Source: Deinococcus sp. Leaf326 | Lineage (GTDB): Bacteria > Deinococcota > Deinococci > Deinococcales > Deinococcaceae | Reading direction: 5' to 3' | DNA length: 64,000 nt | NCBI RefSeq assembly: GCF_001424185.1 | Contig: NZ_LMOM01000065.1 | Coordinates: forward strand, 276,618 to 340,617 | Shown here: piece after piece, positions 62,889-64,000 of the stretch | How the letters are laid out: each line of letters starts with the position of its first letter | How positions within the stretch are numbered: the first letter of the stretch is position 1 | The notes under the pieces: model-generated | What the model saw: the letters and a program-made list of their open reading frames with translations, nothing else | What the model was told of the DNA's origin: nothing | Database searches by the model: none | Made by a program: the position numbers and the translations under genes

Positions 62889-64000
62889 TCAGTTACAGAT
62901 GGTCACAGGGCTGGCGCTGTTGCGGGGGCTGGGCGCCGCAACAGCGAAGTCGCTGCCGTTCTGGTCGGTGTCGGTGCAGCCGCTCTGGGCGCGCAGGACG
63001 GCGGTCGTGATGGTGGCGTCCGTCTTGGTGGCAGGCGCAGCGCCCGATCCCTCGAATCCGTTGGCCGATCCCCAGCCTACGAAGTCCACGACGCTGTTGT
63101 CGGTCGGTCCAGAGAGCGTGCCGAGCGTGTTGACCAAGGCGACCTTGCCCCCGGCCGCGCCCATCGCCGCATTGCCGGAGGCGTCCGGCGTAGGCAGGTT
63201 CTGGGTGCCGCCATTCCCTGCGGCCATCTGCACGAGGTAATAGGCCCCCGGCTGGATGGTCGCCGCCGGCAGGGCCAAGTTGTTGGAATTACCGGCCGTG
63301 GCGTTGAAGCTCCCCGTCGTGCTCGCATATTGCAGGAACAGGCCAGTAGTAGACAACGCACCATTCGTCGGGTTGAACAATTCGACGAAATCGTTTTTAA
63401 GCGTCGCGCCGGTGTTGCCGCCGCCGCTGTAGACCTGGCTGATGACGAGGTGGTTGACCGTCGCGGCCGTCGGGCGGCTCACGTTCACGTTGATGGTCAA
63501 GCTGCTGCTCGGCGTACCGCCGTCGCCCGCCGTCGTCACGGTCACGGGGTAGGTGCCCGTCGCCGTACCCGCTGGGGCCGTGACAGTCACAGTGAAGGTG
63601 CCGTTGGGTGCCGTGGTGGCCGGGGCCGTCACCGTCAGGCCCGCCGCGTTACCCGTGCTCACCGTCAGGTTGCCGCCCGAGTAGTTCTGGGTGCTCGCCG
63701 TGACGGTACTGCTGGCCGCCGGGCCGCCGCTGGTCACCGACAGACTGGCCGGGCTGGCACTCAGGGCCGTGCTGGTCGCCGAGGCGATGGGTGCCTGCGC
63801 CGTCAGGTTTAGGCCCACGAGCACCGGGTCGTGGTCGCTGCCCCGGAAGGGCGTCGGAGCGTAGTAACTGCCGATTTGGTTGGCCGTCTTGAACTCGGTG
63901 TTGTAGTCCAGCACCGTCGGCTCGTCGGCGTTGATGTGCCACTTCGTCTGGCCCGTGACCTGGGCCTTCAGGCTCGCGCTCGCCAGGGCGTGGTCGAGGC
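62889..64000 (-). CDS. ExeM/NucH-type extracellular endonuclease, C-terminal part
   Basis: The frame is open to the window edge, so the N-terminus is missing. The first visible residues end a nuclease core: HINADEPTVLDYNTEFK and FRGSDHDPVLVGL carry the SDHxP catalytic motif of endonuclease/exonuclease/phosphatase enzymes. Two domains follow: an Ig-like segment (SASPASLSVTSGGPAASSTV ... NVNVS) and a lamin-tail-like domain (VISQVYSGGGNTGATLKNDF, VELFNPTNG, VDFVGWGSANGFEGSGAAPA). ExeM/NucH nucleases are secreted and degrade extracellular DNA, useful for nutrient recovery. Confidence 0.88.
   Translation of the reverse strand, partial: LDHALASASLKAQVTGQTKWHINADEPTVLDYNTEFKTANQIGSYYAPTPFRGSDHDPVLVGLNLTAQAPIASATSTALSASPASLSVTSGGPAASSTVTASTQNYSGGNLTVSTGNAAGLTVTAPATTAPNGTFTVTVTAPAGTATGTYPVTVTTAGDGGTPSSSLTINVNVSRPTAATVNHLVISQVYSGGGNTGATLKNDFVELFNPTNGALSTTGLFLQYASTTGSFNATAGNSNNLALPAATIQPGAYYLVQMAAGNGGTQNLPTPDASGNAAMGAAGGKVALVNTLGTLSGPTDNSVVDFVGWGSANGFEGSGAAPATKTDATITTAVLRAQSGCTDTDQNGSDFAVAAPSPRNSASPVTICN

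Overview
The window comes from a high-GC bacterium that is almost certainly a Deinococcus. The pointers are a family X DNA polymerase (PolX) fused to a PHP domain and lacking standard active-site aspartates, a Dps with a metal-site-type N-terminal extension, a PIG-L deacetylase of the bacillithiol type, and a recurrent TAnnnT -10 element only 5-9 nt from many start codons, which is the leaderless-mRNA signature known from this genus. Nearly all of it is ordinary chromosome, densely packed with short operons on both strands. There are no rRNA genes, CRISPR arrays or prophages.

Layout. 1-204: tail of an IS5-type transposase. 337-6193: MBL hydrolase, a PHP phosphatase overlapping PolX, and a GGDEF-EAL protein. 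6887-11839: complete branched-chain amino acid ABC transporter (binding protein, two permeases, two ATPases) ending in a terminator, with a hairpin after the binding-protein gene. 11877-17481: secreted proteins, FtsY, DUF4385, Dps, MBL hydrolase. 17540-23455: amino acid permease, aminotransferase, response regulator, acetyl-CoA synthetase. 23678-28743 (minus strand): a 1339-residue multidomain protein with a nuclease-like C-terminus, an overlapping Imm49-like gene, and a decayed third ORF. 28829-32450 (minus): valS and a Nudix gene under a T-box leader. 32515-45525: DUF4388, acyl-CoA ligase, BenE transporter divergent from a MocR regulator, phosphoglycerate mutase, TerC, TrmH, DUF1440, DUF389, tRNA-Pro, an M29 aminopeptidase and a sulfhydrylase. 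45609-47132: tRNA-Lys and a pyrimidine phosphorylase. 47236-51370: an AT-rich island of four pilin-like genes with an internal composition jump. 51433-64000: dynamin-like GTPase, IclR regulator, LapA-like protein, accDA, DinB-GNAT pair, Ser/Thr kinase, degenerate Nudix protein, second tandem GNAT, PIG-L deacetylase and the C-terminal part of an ExeM/NucH-type extracellular nuclease.

The parts most worth following up are the minus-strand toxin/immunity-like locus at 23.7-28.7 kb and the pilin island at 47.2-51.4 kb. The valS T-box and the set of leaderless promoters are the clearest regulatory signals. All family names rest on reading motifs by eye; no database search was run.
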